DNA of 64,000 nt from Ruminococcus flavefaciens MA2007 (GCF_000621845.1 NZ_JHXF01000008.1:124001-188000); one strand, 5' to 3'. Counted from the first letter of the stretch, positions 17,466 to 25,555 are shown. Notes: a model not told the origin generated them from the sequence alone. A program made the numbers and translations.

Positions 17466-18377
17466 TCAAACCTTGTCAAATATACCGTTTTGAAGGATGT
17501 TCTCCAATGCTGAAACCGCCGTATTATATGAAACAGCTTCAAACAGCAAAGGGACTGTTATTGTATCGTAATCCTCTTTATAGGTTTTCTTATCAATGAC
17601 CTCTCGGAGGATCTCGGTCACATTTTTACCGTTCTGAACTGAAAGGCACATCTTATGTGGTCTGCGCTCTTCAGCGACAGATAATGCAAGCTCTTTCAGC
17701 GTATCATCTACCGTTACAATCTCAGACAGCTTGTAAATATCGTAGATGTGCCTTGAATGCTCAGTAGTGGTATTCAGCAGATAGTAATCCGCCAGAGCAT
17801 ACATTTTGTCGATCATTGTACGTTCAGCGGTCTGAACATTAAGCGTAAAAGGCTCTAAATCATATTGCTTAATAAAATCACCATAACCGTTTTCGTGAAG
17901 ATATTGATAGATCAGGCTGTCTGCTGACATTACCTTCGTTGGATAAGCTCTTTGATATATAGCAGTTTCGACGATAAGCTGTTCCTTCAGGTAAGCAGCT
18001 GATAGTGACGTGGGATAGTCGATAATATAACGGTTATAGTCACGTCGGCTTTTGACTGCATCAGGGTTGGTAAGCTCAAACTCTAAATCATTGATTATTT
18101 GGATTATATTTGCTTTGAGCTGCCTTCTTTTTCGTTCAGGCGGTTTTATTTCGGACTGTAAATTAAGGTCAATATCCTCGGAAAAACGCTTTATAATATG
18201 ATAGCACTTTGACAATGACGTGCCGCCTTTGAAAACAATATCCGGCATAACAGCGGCGATTCTTTTCAGAAAAAGCGTTACAAAATAGTCCTTCTCAACT
18301 ATCTCTGCCTTGACTTCGAGATATTCAGAGGTTCGCAGGACAAGCTGCTCAAAGGTATCCTTTTTGTTATGCAACAT
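17466..18377 (-). CDS. AbiEii-type nucleotidyltransferase toxin
   Basis: Toxin half of a type IV-like toxin/antitoxin system; family members add nucleotides to tRNA acceptor ends or otherwise disable cells during phage infection. 303 aa. The nucleotidyltransferase core is FKGGTSLSKCYHIIKRFSEDIDL (shown in parts: GGTSLSK and EDIDL give the metal-binding acids), at about residues 47-70. It overlaps its antitoxin gene by 11 bp. It is cargo of the mobile element and likely supports phage defence or element maintenance. Confidence 0.82.
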   Translation of the reverse strand: MLHNKKDTFEQLVLRTSEYLEVKAEIVEKDYFVTLFLKRIAAVMPDIVFKGGTSLSKCYHIIKRFSEDIDLNLQSEIKPPERKRRQLKANIIQIINDLEFELTNPDAVKSRRDYNRYIIDYPTSLSAAYLKEQLIVETAIYQRAYPTKVMSADSLIYQYLHENGYGDFIKQYDLEPFTLNVQTAERTMIDKMYALADYYLLNTTTEHSRHIYDIYKLSEIVTVDDTLKELALSVAEERRPHKMCLSVQNGKNVTEILREVIDKKTYKEDYDTITVPLLFEAVSYNTAVSALENILQNGIFDKV

Positions 18378-18981
18378 AATAGATCACTCCGCTTTCTATG
18401 AGATTTCGCAAAGCCTTGTCAGGAAAAAACGGCGCATATTTTGTAACAAGTTCCTGAGAAATATTACATTTTCTGATCCAGTTTTTGATGACAGCTTTTC
18501 TTTCATCGTCAAAATAGCCCGATGAGGTGCTGTTCATCATTTCAAGGAACTGCAAAACGAATATATTGTCATTATCTATTGTAACTCTTGCCTTTCGCAA
18601 AATAACTTCCTGATTTCCAATTTTAACTCTGCGGAGCTTTGAATTTTCGTTGTTTGTTTGGATTTCTGGAATATTCGGCATCTGCGTAGAAAGACCTGCC
18701 TGTTGCAATGCAGTAATTCCGGTGTAAAACCCGATTCGCTTTCCTTTTTCGGATAAATACTTTCGCTCAATGATCCTGTTTGGATTCAGAATACTGTTTC
18801 CAAACGGTGTTTTGATAGGGATATAGTAGATACCTCTTTCGTAGCGAATGATCTGGCCGCTGTCACAGAGCTTGGCAAGCTCTTTTTTGAGCCAGATATC
18901 AGAGTAATCCTTATAACGAATATCCGAAAGGAATATCGGTTCATTCTTACCAAACGTTTCAAGAAGATAATCATACAGCAT
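18367..18981 (-). CDS. AbiEi-like antitoxin / transcriptional regulator
   Basis: 204 aa. The N-terminal winged helix (LSDIRYKDYSDIWLKKELAK, then GQIIRYERGIYYIP) matches the AbiEi antitoxin / DUF6088 family that binds its own promoter. The start ATG at 18981 follows GGGAGG with 8-bp spacing; the GTG at 18990 overlaps the ribosome site. It is the first gene of the pair, as usual for AbiE. Its promoter region (18982-19069) is AT-rich, but no clear operator repeat is seen. Confidence 0.78.
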   Translation of the reverse strand: MLYDYLLETFGKNEPIFLSDIRYKDYSDIWLKKELAKLCDSGQIIRYERGIYYIPIKTPFGNSILNPNRIIERKYLSEKGKRIGFYTGITALQQAGLSTQMPNIPEIQTNNENSKLRRVKIGNQEVILRKARVTIDNDNIFVLQFLEMMNSTSSGYFDDERKAVIKNWIRKCNISQELVTKYAPFFPDKALRNLIESGVIYYVA

Positions 18982-19069
18982 ATTCAGCACCTCCCATGTT
19001 GTACTGAATTCATTATACCATATTCGACTCTACAAGTCAATAGGAATATATTTTTGAAATTTAATCTAA

Positions 19070-20512
19070 GTGTTTCTTAGTATTGGCGGAAAAGCTCAAA
19101 GTTTGGAACGCAAATCGATCATAGTGATGGTATATGTGCCGAGAGCAAAAATCAAGGTTATCACTCGAAAGGCAGAAGAAAACAAGTTTATCCGTGATGC
19201 TATCGACCGTGAGAATATGAAGCTCACAAGCAAGGCACTGAATATTCTGACCAAGTACGGCGTGACCGCAGATGAGGCGAAAAGTGCCGCAGTTTCCGCA
19301 TTCAGTGAAAGGGTAAAATTTGTACAGGAGCTTAACAGCCTTGCTAAAGAAATCAGGGAGTGTGAGGAGAAAGTAGAGCTGATCAAAAAACTTCGTGAGG
19401 TCAGACCATACCATGAGGAATTCAAGGCACTTGAAGGTCGGAAAAAGGAAAAATATAAAAAAGATCACAGCGGTTCCCTTCAGGAATACTATGATCTTAC
19501 ACAAGAAATATTGAAATGGTATACGAACGGGCATACCCCGACCGCTGAGAATCTCGAAAAGAAAATCGAAGTCCTTACCGCCCAGCGTTCACAGAAAAAT
19601 GCTGAATACAGGGCTGCCGATCAGAAAGCGAGAGAGTTATCCGAAGCATCAAGAGAGATAGAAGAATTCCTGCGTCAGGAGCAGCGCCGTGATCAGCAGA
19701 AGAAGGAGATAACCGGCGACGAGATAAACGAGTACTACGCTTACCTCAGAGCCAAAGGTCTGAAAGGCACAAGCTGTCAGCGGCACCATTCGCTCCTGCA
19801 CCTTGCATTCAAATCTGCAATGAAGCGTCGTATCATTCCGACAAATCCCGTAGATCAGGCTGACCGCCCAAAGTCGGTGCAGTTCATCGGGAACTACTAT
19901 AACGCTGAGGAAATAAAGCAGCTCATCGACTGCTCAAAGAACGATCCGCTGCACATAGTAATCGTTATAGCTGCATATTACGGACTTCGCCGAAGCGAGG
20001 TAATCGGACTTAAATGGTCGGCGGTGGATTTTGTAGGCAAGACCATAAGCATCAAGCACAAGGTCCTTCAGGACGAGGACGGAGTTGCAGACTACGATGT
20101 TATGAAAACAAAGTCGTCGTACAGAACGCTTCCGCTGATACCCGTAGTCGAGCAGGCACTCATCGCCGAGCGTGAGCATCAGGCAGAGATGAAGAAGGCA
20201 TTCGGCAGAGGCTACTGCAAGAAGTACGAGGACTATATCTGCGTAGACGCTTTGGGAGAGCTGATACGTCCCAACTATGTGTCAGATCACTTCCCCATAG
20301 TGCTCCGCAAGAACGGTCTGCGGAAGATACGATTCCATGACCTGCGGCACAGTTGTGCCAGCTTGCTCCTTGCAAACGGAGTGCAGATGAAGCTGATACA
20401 GGAGTGGCTTGGTCACAGCGACATAGGTACGACCAGCAACGTGTACAGCCATGTGGACAGCGAAAGCAAGAAGCTGAGTGCCGAGGCGATAGCTAAAGCG
20501 TTGGCAATATGA
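19070..20512 (+). CDS. Tyrosine integrase fused to a relaxase C-terminal segment
   Basis: Up to 480 aa; start uncertain (GTG 19070, or ATG 19127). Residues about 35-215 look like the coiled C-terminal part of a MobA-type relaxase (LREVRPYHEEFKALEGRKKE, PTAENLEKKIEVLTAQRS), without the relaxase catalytic domain. Residues about 225-480 are a phage-type integrase: part of the core-binding domain, then the catalytic domain with Arg307 (YGLRRSE), Lys348 (TKSSYR), His423 and Arg426 (HDLRHS), His449 (LGHSDIG) and Tyr459 (NVYSHV). All catalytic residues are present. It likely arose by deletion joining mob and int genes in frame. It is expected to act at the tRNA anticodon-loop att site. Confidence 0.83.
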   Translation: MFLSIGGKAQSLERKSIIVMVYVPRAKIKVITRKAEENKFIRDAIDRENMKLTSKALNILTKYGVTADEAKSAAVSAFSERVKFVQELNSLAKEIRECEEKVELIKKLREVRPYHEEFKALEGRKKEKYKKDHSGSLQEYYDLTQEILKWYTNGHTPTAENLEKKIEVLTAQRSQKNAEYRAADQKARELSEASREIEEFLRQEQRRDQQKKEITGDEINEYYAYLRAKGLKGTSCQRHHSLLHLAFKSAMKRRIIPTNPVDQADRPKSVQFIGNYYNAEEIKQLIDCSKNDPLHIVIVIAAYYGLRRSEVIGLKWSAVDFVGKTISIKHKVLQDEDGVADYDVMKTKSSYRTLPLIPVVEQALIAEREHQAEMKKAFGRGYCKKYEDYICVDALGELIRPNYVSDHFPIVLRKNGLRKIRFHDLRHSCASLLLANGVQMKLIQEWLGHSDIGTTSNVYSHVDSESKKLSAEAIAKALAI

Positions 20513-20520
20513 GAATAAGG

Positions 20521-20847
20521 TCAATCATAAACCTCTACGCAGTAATTAACGATATAATCTTCTCCTAATTCTTCTACCAATTTTTGATAGGCAATTTTAG
20601 AACGGACTTTAAAAGAATCTTTATGCTCATTATTCCAAGGAGAAGGGTTTTGAGGAGTGTCCCAATCTAAAGCGGTCTGATACTCCTCACCTAACTCTAA
20701 TAAAAGTGATTTTAAAGAATCAGAGAGTCCGAGATTATCAAATGATATAGGTCCGGCACCAAATTTATCAAATGATTTCTGATTTTTACACCATATACTG
20801 GCACAATCTGCTCCCCATTCAAAAAAGAAATTCAATTCGTATTTCAT
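20521..20847 (-). CDS. Small acidic protein of unknown function, element cargo
   Basis: 108 aa. The start at 20847 follows GAGGTGA; a start seven codons earlier lacks a ribosome site. The protein is acidic and rich in aromatic residues (ELNFFFEWGADCASIW, YIVNYCVEVYD). I do not recognise the family; the shape resembles small immunity proteins of toxin systems, but that is a guess. It is convergent with the integrase (8 bp between stops) and lies just before the tRNA gene. Confidence 0.6.
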   Translation of the reverse strand: MKYELNFFFEWGADCASIWCKNQKSFDKFGAGPISFDNLGLSDSLKSLLLELGEEYQTALDWDTPQNPSPWNNEHKDSFKVRSKIAYQKLVEELGEDYIVNYCVEVYD

Positions 20848-20870
20848 TACGTTCACCTCAGATAGCATAT

Positions 20871-20900
20871 GAGCCCCTGAACTGCTTTGTTCAGGGGCTC
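20871..20900 (-). terminator. Strong hairpin downstream of the intact tRNA-Ser
   Basis: GAGCCCCTGAAC / GTTCAGGGGCTC, 12-bp perfect stem with 6-base loop, starting 12 bases after the tRNA CCA end. It lacks a clear U-run, so it may be a terminator of weak type or a processing hairpin. Confidence 0.5.
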
Positions 20901-20912
20901 ATACATAAAACT

Positions 20913-21001
20913 TGGCGCAGTGGGTGGGATTCGAACCCACGTCCCTCAAGGGGCATCATGATTTCGAGTCATGTCCGTTATGACCACTTCGATACCACTG
21001 C
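20913..21001 (-). tRNA. tRNA-Ser(CGA), complete copy carried by the element
   Basis: 89 nt including encoded CCA. Acceptor GCAGTGG/CCACTGC; anticodon arm CATGA-CTCGAAA-TCATG with anticodon CGA (reads UCG); long variable arm typical of tRNA-Ser; T arm GTGGGTTCGAATCCCAC. It lies inside the mobile element, between the two halves of the host gene, and is identical to both halves. It is probably the functional tRNA for UCG here. Confidence 0.93.
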
Positions 21002-21022
21002 GTATTTAATTTAACTATAAAA

Positions 21023-21043
21023 CTGCGAGAAAACTGCGAGAAA
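21023..21043 (+). repeat. Direct repeats, candidate right integrase arm sites
   Basis: Two CTGCGAGAAA units at 21023 and 21034, 11 bp apart, matching those at the left end. They lie between the element-borne tRNA and the right junction. Confidence 0.55.
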
Positions 21044-21129
21044 GCCAATTGCAAACGCAACTGCGAACACCGCCGAAACCACGCAGAAAAGGGATAAATC
21101 AAAGTGCGGCACGCTCAGAAACGACTATG

Positions 21130-21169
21130 TTTCGAGTCATGTCCGTTATGACCACTTCGATACCACTGC
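21130..21169 (-). pseudogene. 5' half of host tRNA-Ser(CGA), right junction (attR)
   Basis: 40 bp identical to 20962-21001: acceptor 5' strand, D arm and anticodon arm to the loop TTTCGAG. The 3' half is missing here and lies 4.7 kb away at 16364-16417. It retains the host promoter immediately upstream. Confidence 0.85.
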
Positions 21170-21185
21170 ATAAAATCACTATAAT

Positions 21186-21214
21186 ATTATATCACACTGA
21201 CTGAGCAAAATCAA
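21186..21214 (-). promoter_or_regulatory. Host tRNA-Ser promoter
   Basis: Minus strand: -35 TTGATT, 17-bp spacer, -10 TATAAT, about 17 bp before the 5' half of the split tRNA. No terminator lies between it and the intact element tRNA, so it may drive that gene. Confidence 0.72.
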
Positions 21215-21244
21215 GGGAATTGTAAAAAAATAATATTATAACAA

Positions 21245-21272
21245 AAAGAGCAGAGGAACTTCCCTGCTCTTT
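21245..21272 (-). terminator. Terminator of glgB
   Basis: AAAGAGCAG / CTGCTCTTT with 10-base loop; on the minus strand the stem ends in CTCTTTTTG. Just after the glgB stop. Confidence 0.8.
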
Positions 21273-21275
21273 GCA

Positions 21276-23066
21276 TTATTTCGTAAGAAGGAACATTCTT
21301 CCGCTGAACGGCGGAATATCCATGCTCAGCCTGCCATTTTCGCAGAAAAACTTAGTATTGCCGTGGGGCGTAGTGCCGCTGTAGAGCTGGTCGTCGGAAT
21401 CTATCAGAAGCTCCGCCTTGTACTCCTCGCCGATACGGACCGAATAACCAGCCTGAAACCAGTCGGAAAAGTTAAAAACTGCCAGTACATCGCCGTCAGC
21501 GGACTTCCTGCGTATAGCATAAACGCACCGCTCAATGGCATTGCAGTCCGACCACTCGAAATTTGTAACGTCATAGTCATAATGGAGCGCACTGTGCTCC
21601 AGATATATCGCATTCAGCTTCTTTATGTACTCACGGAAGGAATCGTGGAGCGGATATTTCAGCATATCCCAGTCCTGCTGCCGCTTTTCGTCCCACTCGC
21701 GGAGCTGCGCAAACTCGCTGCCCATGAAGTTCAGCTTCTTGCCCGGGTGAGCTATCATGTACATGTAAAGAGCCCTTGCCTGTGGAAACTTCTCCTGATA
21801 CTGACCGTTCATTTTCTGCGCCACAGTAGCCTTACCGTGAACAACCTCGTCGTGAGACAGTGGCATGATGAACCGCTCGTTGTAGAAATACAGCATTGAA
21901 AAAGTCAGCTTGTGGTAATCTCTTGAACGGTACATAGGAGCGCTCTGAAAGTACTCCAGCGTATCGTGCATCCAGCCAAGGTCCCACTTGTAATCGAAGC
22001 CCAGACCGCCTGCAAACACGGGAGCCGTCACTCTCGGATATGACGAGGAGTCCTCGGCAGCTATGATAGCCGTATCGTGCCTTGCTTTAAGACCGCTGTT
22101 CATGGATTTGAGGAACTGGATAGCATTCTTGTTCTCGCCGCGGCGCTCATCACCGTTCCAGTATATCATATTGCGTACTGCGTCCATGCGCAGACCGTCG
22201 AAGTGATAAACGCTGAGCCAGTAATTCGCCGCAGACTGGATAAAAGAACGCACTTCGCCCTTGGAGTGGTTGAAATTGCGGCTTCCCCATTCGTTATAGC
22301 CGATATCGTCGCTGGGGTATTCATAGAGCTTAGTTCCGTCGTATTCAGTGAGCCCGTAGTGATCAACGGCGAAGTGAACAGGCACGAAATCCACGATAAC
22401 GCCGATGCCTTTTTCATGGCATTTATCCACCAGCTCCATAAGCTCCTTGGGAGTACCGTATCGTGCGGTAGGAGCGAAAAATCCCGTACTCTGATAGCCC
22501 CAAGATTCGTCGCAGGGGTGTTCGCTGAGGGGCATGAGCTCGATATAGTTATATCCCATTTCGCAGACATAGTCGATAAGTTCTTCTGCTATTTCGTTGT
22601 AGCCGAACCAGCCCTCCTCGTCCTCGTCGGAGCGCCTTTTCCACGAACCGAGGTGGACTTCATAGATATTCAGCGCTCTGTCAAGGCATACCGAGCGCTT
22701 GGTCAGCCATTCCTTATCGCTGAACTCAAAGCCTGTGATATCCCGTATCACCGAGCAAGTTCCGGGACGAAGCTCCATACCGAAGCCGTAGGGATCGCAG
22801 TGGTCGATGAAATTGCCTTTTTTGTCGTAGATACGGTACTTGTACCGCATACCCTCTTCCGCCTCGGGAACGCAGAGCTCATAGAACCGCTCGTCCTCGA
22901 CAGGCTTCATGGGGATATCCTCCCACTCGCTGAAATCGCCTATTACCGACACCTTTGACGCATTGGGCGCATAGGTGCGGAACACCGTTCCCTCGTTGCT
23001 TACGTGAGCGCCGAGATACTCATAGGCTTCAAACTCATTACCCTCATAAAATTTTCTTATGTCCAT
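21276..23066 (-). CDS. glgB: 1,4-alpha-glucan branching enzyme
   Basis: Introduces alpha-1,6 branches in glycogen. 596 aa. An N-terminal CBM48 (about 20-115, GTVFRTYAPNASKVSVIGDF) is followed by a GH13 barrel with nucleophile Asp in GLRMDAVRN, acid/base Glu in IIAAEDSSS and the third acid in LSHDEVVHG; then a C-terminal beta domain. The start at 23066 follows TGGAGTT. A much longer upstream in-frame reading covers the promoter and the divergent aroC region and is rejected. Single gene unit with its own promoter and terminator; no other glg genes are in the window. Confidence 0.95.
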   Translation of the reverse strand: MDIRKFYEGNEFEAYEYLGAHVSNEGTVFRTYAPNASKVSVIGDFSEWEDIPMKPVEDERFYELCVPEAEEGMRYKYRIYDKKGNFIDHCDPYGFGMELRPGTCSVIRDITGFEFSDKEWLTKRSVCLDRALNIYEVHLGSWKRRSDEDEEGWFGYNEIAEELIDYVCEMGYNYIELMPLSEHPCDESWGYQSTGFFAPTARYGTPKELMELVDKCHEKGIGVIVDFVPVHFAVDHYGLTEYDGTKLYEYPSDDIGYNEWGSRNFNHSKGEVRSFIQSAANYWLSVYHFDGLRMDAVRNMIYWNGDERRGENKNAIQFLKSMNSGLKARHDTAIIAAEDSSSYPRVTAPVFAGGLGFDYKWDLGWMHDTLEYFQSAPMYRSRDYHKLTFSMLYFYNERFIMPLSHDEVVHGKATVAQKMNGQYQEKFPQARALYMYMIAHPGKKLNFMGSEFAQLREWDEKRQQDWDMLKYPLHDSFREYIKKLNAIYLEHSALHYDYDVTNFEWSDCNAIERCVYAIRRKSADGDVLAVFNFSDWFQAGYSVRIGEEYKAELLIDSDDQLYSGTTPHGNTKFFCENGRLSMDIPPFSGRMFLLTK

Positions 23067-23103
23067 ACTATCAACTCCAAAAGTCAGATACCCCTTTTTG
23101 TTG

Positions 23104-23132
23104 ATTATATCACGATATACGGGCAAAGTCAA
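23104..23132 (-). promoter_or_regulatory. Promoter of glgB
   Basis: Minus strand: -35 TTGACT, 17-bp spacer, -10 TATAAT, 38 bp before the chosen glgB start. This also supports the shorter glgB reading. Confidence 0.75.
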
Positions 23133-23225
23133 TGCTGTAGAATTGACCAAAAAGCAGTTGCCGAAGCTATACAAAATAACTATTAACTTTACCGCTTTGC
23201 GCCTGCAAATCGTTGAAATGCCGTG

Positions 23226-23254
23226 TTGACACTTTCTCGGCTTAGTGGTATAAT
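23226..23254 (+). promoter_or_regulatory. Promoter of aroC
   Basis: -35 TTGACA, 17-bp spacer, -10 TATAAT; 38 bp before the aroC start. Confidence 0.8.
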
Positions 23255-23292
23255 TTAAGAGGAATTTTACACGTTTCAGGGAGATGAAAAGC

Positions 23293-24390
23293 ATGAAAAA
23301 CACCTTTGGTTCAAGCGTTTCAATAACAGTTTTCGGCGAGAGCCACGGCACAGCTATCGGAGCTGTACTTGACGGCTTAGCTTCAGGCATAGAGGTCGAC
23401 GAGGAGTTCATCGCACAGCAGATGAAGCTCCGCCAGTCTGTGGGAGCTCTTTCCACACCACGCCGCGAGGGCGACAAGGTAAGGATAGTCAGCGGAGTCT
23501 TCAACGGCAGGACAACAGGTACGCCCATAACATTTATTATAGAGAACGAGGACACACGAAGCAAGGATTACGGTGAGCTCGCCTACAAGGCTCGTCCCGG
23601 ACACGCTGATTACTCAGCGCAGATGAAGTACCACGGCTTTCAGGATTTCCGCGGCGGCGGGCACTTCTCGGGCAGGATAACCGCAGGCGTTGTTGCAGCA
23701 GGAGCTGTAGCAATAAGCGCTCTCCGCAAAAAGGGCATAAAGATAGCGACTCATATCCTGTCCTGCGGCGGAGTTTTTGACCGCTCATTCGAGGATATAA
23801 ACGCAGATATCGACAGGCTCAATACTATGGAGTTCGCAGTGCTTGACGACGAAAAGGCACAGGCTATGCAGGCTGCCATAACAGCCGCAAAGGAAGAGGG
23901 CGACAGCGTTGGCGGACGCCTTGAAACTATCGTTACGGGAGTTCCGGCAGGCGTTGGCGAGCCGTGGTTCGACACTATCGAGAGCGTTCTCTCTCATGCA
24001 CTTTTCGGTATCCCTGCGGTCAAGGGAGTCGAATTCGGCGCAGGCTTTGCAGCTGCTGATATGCGCGGAAGCCAGTGCAACGACAGCTTCAGAACAGAAG
24101 GTGGAGCTCTCACTGCTCCTACCAACAATAACGGCGGCATCCTCGGCGGCATAACCACAGGTCTGCCCATACTTTTCAGAACTGCCATAAAGCCTACTCC
24201 GTCAATTTACAAGGAGCAGCAGACCATAGATATGCGCACTATGGACAACACCACATTGCAGATAAAGGGACGTCACGATCCTGCTATCGTTCACCGCGCA
24301 AGAGTAGTTGCGGACAGCATAACCGCACTTGTGCTCTGCGACCAGCTTTCACAGCGCTTCGGCACAGACTGGCTTGCAGCTAATTCATAA
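23293..24390 (+). CDS. aroC: Chorismate synthase
   Basis: Last step of the shikimate pathway: EPSP to chorismate with reduced FMN. 365 aa. Signatures: FGESHG near residue 14, GRTTGTPITF, the arginine-rich RPGHADY...FRGGGHFSGR and the C-terminal KGRHDPAIVHRARVV. The start at 23293 follows AGGGAG with 9-bp spacing; the ATG at 23284 overlaps the ribosome site. It has its own promoter and terminator. Its product feeds the trp operon 17 kb away, but no shared control is seen. Confidence 0.97.
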   Translation: MKNTFGSSVSITVFGESHGTAIGAVLDGLASGIEVDEEFIAQQMKLRQSVGALSTPRREGDKVRIVSGVFNGRTTGTPITFIIENEDTRSKDYGELAYKARPGHADYSAQMKYHGFQDFRGGGHFSGRITAGVVAAGAVAISALRKKGIKIATHILSCGGVFDRSFEDINADIDRLNTMEFAVLDDEKAQAMQAAITAAKEEGDSVGGRLETIVTGVPAGVGEPWFDTIESVLSHALFGIPAVKGVEFGAGFAAADMRGSQCNDSFRTEGGALTAPTNNNGGILGGITTGLPILFRTAIKPTPSIYKEQQTIDMRTMDNTTLQIKGRHDPAIVHRARVVADSITALVLCDQLSQRFGTDWLAANS

Positions 24391-24408
24391 TGCGTAATGA
24401 ATAATTAA

Positions 24409-24435
24409 TGTGTCGGCATCTGCCGACACATTTTA
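24409..24435 (+). terminator. Terminator of aroC
   Basis: TGTGTCGGCA / TGCCGACACA with a 2-base loop, then TTTTAA. Confidence 0.85.
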
Positions 24436-24484
24436 ATATCAGAAGAATAACATGAAATACACTTCGCAGCAAAGGAGCAGCTTT

Positions 24485-25012
24485 ATGATAACATTTGAGG
24501 ATTTTGCAAACACAGCAGGCGGAACTCTCCGAATCGACTGGGAGCTTGCAGAAACAGCTCTCGGATTTACACTGCATGAGGGACTGAAAAGCTTCTATTC
24601 AAGAGTACTTTGCGGTCAGCAGCAAAATATCGAGGGCAGATACTTCCTCGAAGAATCGCATTTTGCTCCTCCGCCAAACGCTGAGTATTCCACATGGACG
24701 GAGCTCCTTGCAGGTGAGCTTTATTTCTATCTGTACCCTCTGCAAACATTGGATAACTGCGAAAACGCCATTCTTTCAGTCTTTACGGAATGGACAGGGG
24801 GCTATGATATGGGGCGCCGCGCTCGTATAGGCTCAATAGACGCAAGTGTGGGAGAGATACTGCTGTTATTCAATAATGATACAGGCGAGATCGAATGGAA
24901 CGATCCGGGGTACGGTCACTTCGAGGTGTACGAGGAAAATCCCTACGGTATCTTTGCAGAGGATATTGAGCTTTTCTTAGCCAAGCTGTCCCAACGCAGA
25001 CAAAATGCATAA
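24485..25012 (+). CDS. SMI1/KNR4 (SUKH)-like protein
   Basis: 175 aa with the general pattern of SUKH proteins: N-terminal helices (LAETALGFTLHEGLKSFYSR), a central beta region with GELYFYLYPL and a WNDPGYGHFEVYEENPYG stretch, and a C-terminal helix. SUKH members are often immunity proteins in polymorphic toxin systems, though many are housekeeping orphans. The start at 24485 follows AAAGGAG. No toxin gene is adjacent. It precedes the GrpB-like gene by 10 bp in the same direction, so the two may be co-transcribed. Confidence 0.6.
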   Translation: MITFEDFANTAGGTLRIDWELAETALGFTLHEGLKSFYSRVLCGQQQNIEGRYFLEESHFAPPPNAEYSTWTELLAGELYFYLYPLQTLDNCENAILSVFTEWTGGYDMGRRARIGSIDASVGEILLLFNNDTGEIEWNDPGYGHFEVYEENPYGIFAEDIELFLAKLSQRRQNA

Positions 25013-25022
25013 GGAGAATAAT

Positions 25023-25555
25023 ATGAAACTCGGACTTCGCCGCGTCGCAGTAGCAGTTGAGCCCCATGACCGGCAATGGGAAGTTGCTGCACAGCAGACT
25101 ATAGCGCAGCTTCGTGAAATACTCGGGGACACCGCTGTGGATATACAGCATATCGGCAGCACATCTGTCAGAAATATCTGCGCAAAGCCAATAATCGACA
25201 TAGCTGTGGGAGTTCGCTATTTCAGTGATATTCTTGAGAAGAATGAAATACTTGAAAAAATGGCTTCATCTTCCGCGGACAGGACGTCCCACAACAGTAT
25301 CTCTTTGTCTGCGGAGATGAGGATTCCAGAACTCACCATATCCACACGGTCATCTATGACTCCGAAGCGTGGAACAACTACATAAATATGCGCGATTACC
25401 TTAACTGCCACAACGAGGAGGCGCAGGCGTACTCAAAGCTGAAAGAAAAACTTGCAAGGCAGTATCCCGACGACAGGAACAGATACACGGAACTGAAAAG
25501 CGGACTTATAGCTGAAATACTGAAAAAAGCCCACGATTGGCGCTGCAAATCATAA
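25023..25555 (+). pseudogene. GrpB-family (nucleotidyltransferase-like) gene with a frameshift
   Basis: The first part reads MKLGLRRVAVAVEPHDRQWE...DIQHIGSTSVRNICAKPIIDI, the GrpB/UPF0157 signature. At the A-run 25255-25260 the frame is lost. The second part continues one frame over from GFIFRGQDVPQQYLFVCGDE through SRTHHIHTVIYDSEAWNNY to HDWRCKS and stops at 25555. One extra A in the run would restore a protein of about 177 codons with normal family length. It is either a real pseudogene, a slippage-controlled gene or a sequencing error. Confidence 0.82.

Larger units (their letters stand above)
16418..21129. mobile_element. 4.7-kb integrative element inserted in a tRNA-Ser anticodon loop
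   Basis: The boundaries are the two copies of TTTCGAG (16411-16417 and 21130-21136). The left one continues into the host 3' tRNA half, the right one into the host 5' half. Inside are two excisionase-like genes, an AbiE-like toxin/antitoxin pair, a tyrosine integrase fused to a relaxase remnant, a small unknown gene, and a full tRNA-Ser(CGA). Direct repeats CTGCGAGAAAA near both ends (16493-16543 and 21023-21043) look like integrase arm sites. No complete transfer genes are present, so it is at most mobilisable or a decayed element. The AbiE part is visibly more AT-rich than the chromosome around it. Confidence 0.82.

Noticed and set aside
22077..22958. 293-codon plus-strand open frame opposite glgB
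   Set aside because: Antisense to a strongly conserved enzyme, no ribosome site, no recognisable domain.
23067..23564. Long N-terminal extension of glgB
   Set aside because: It would run through the glgB promoter and the divergent aroC promoter and start; the family begins at the CBM48 and the ribosome site supports 23066.
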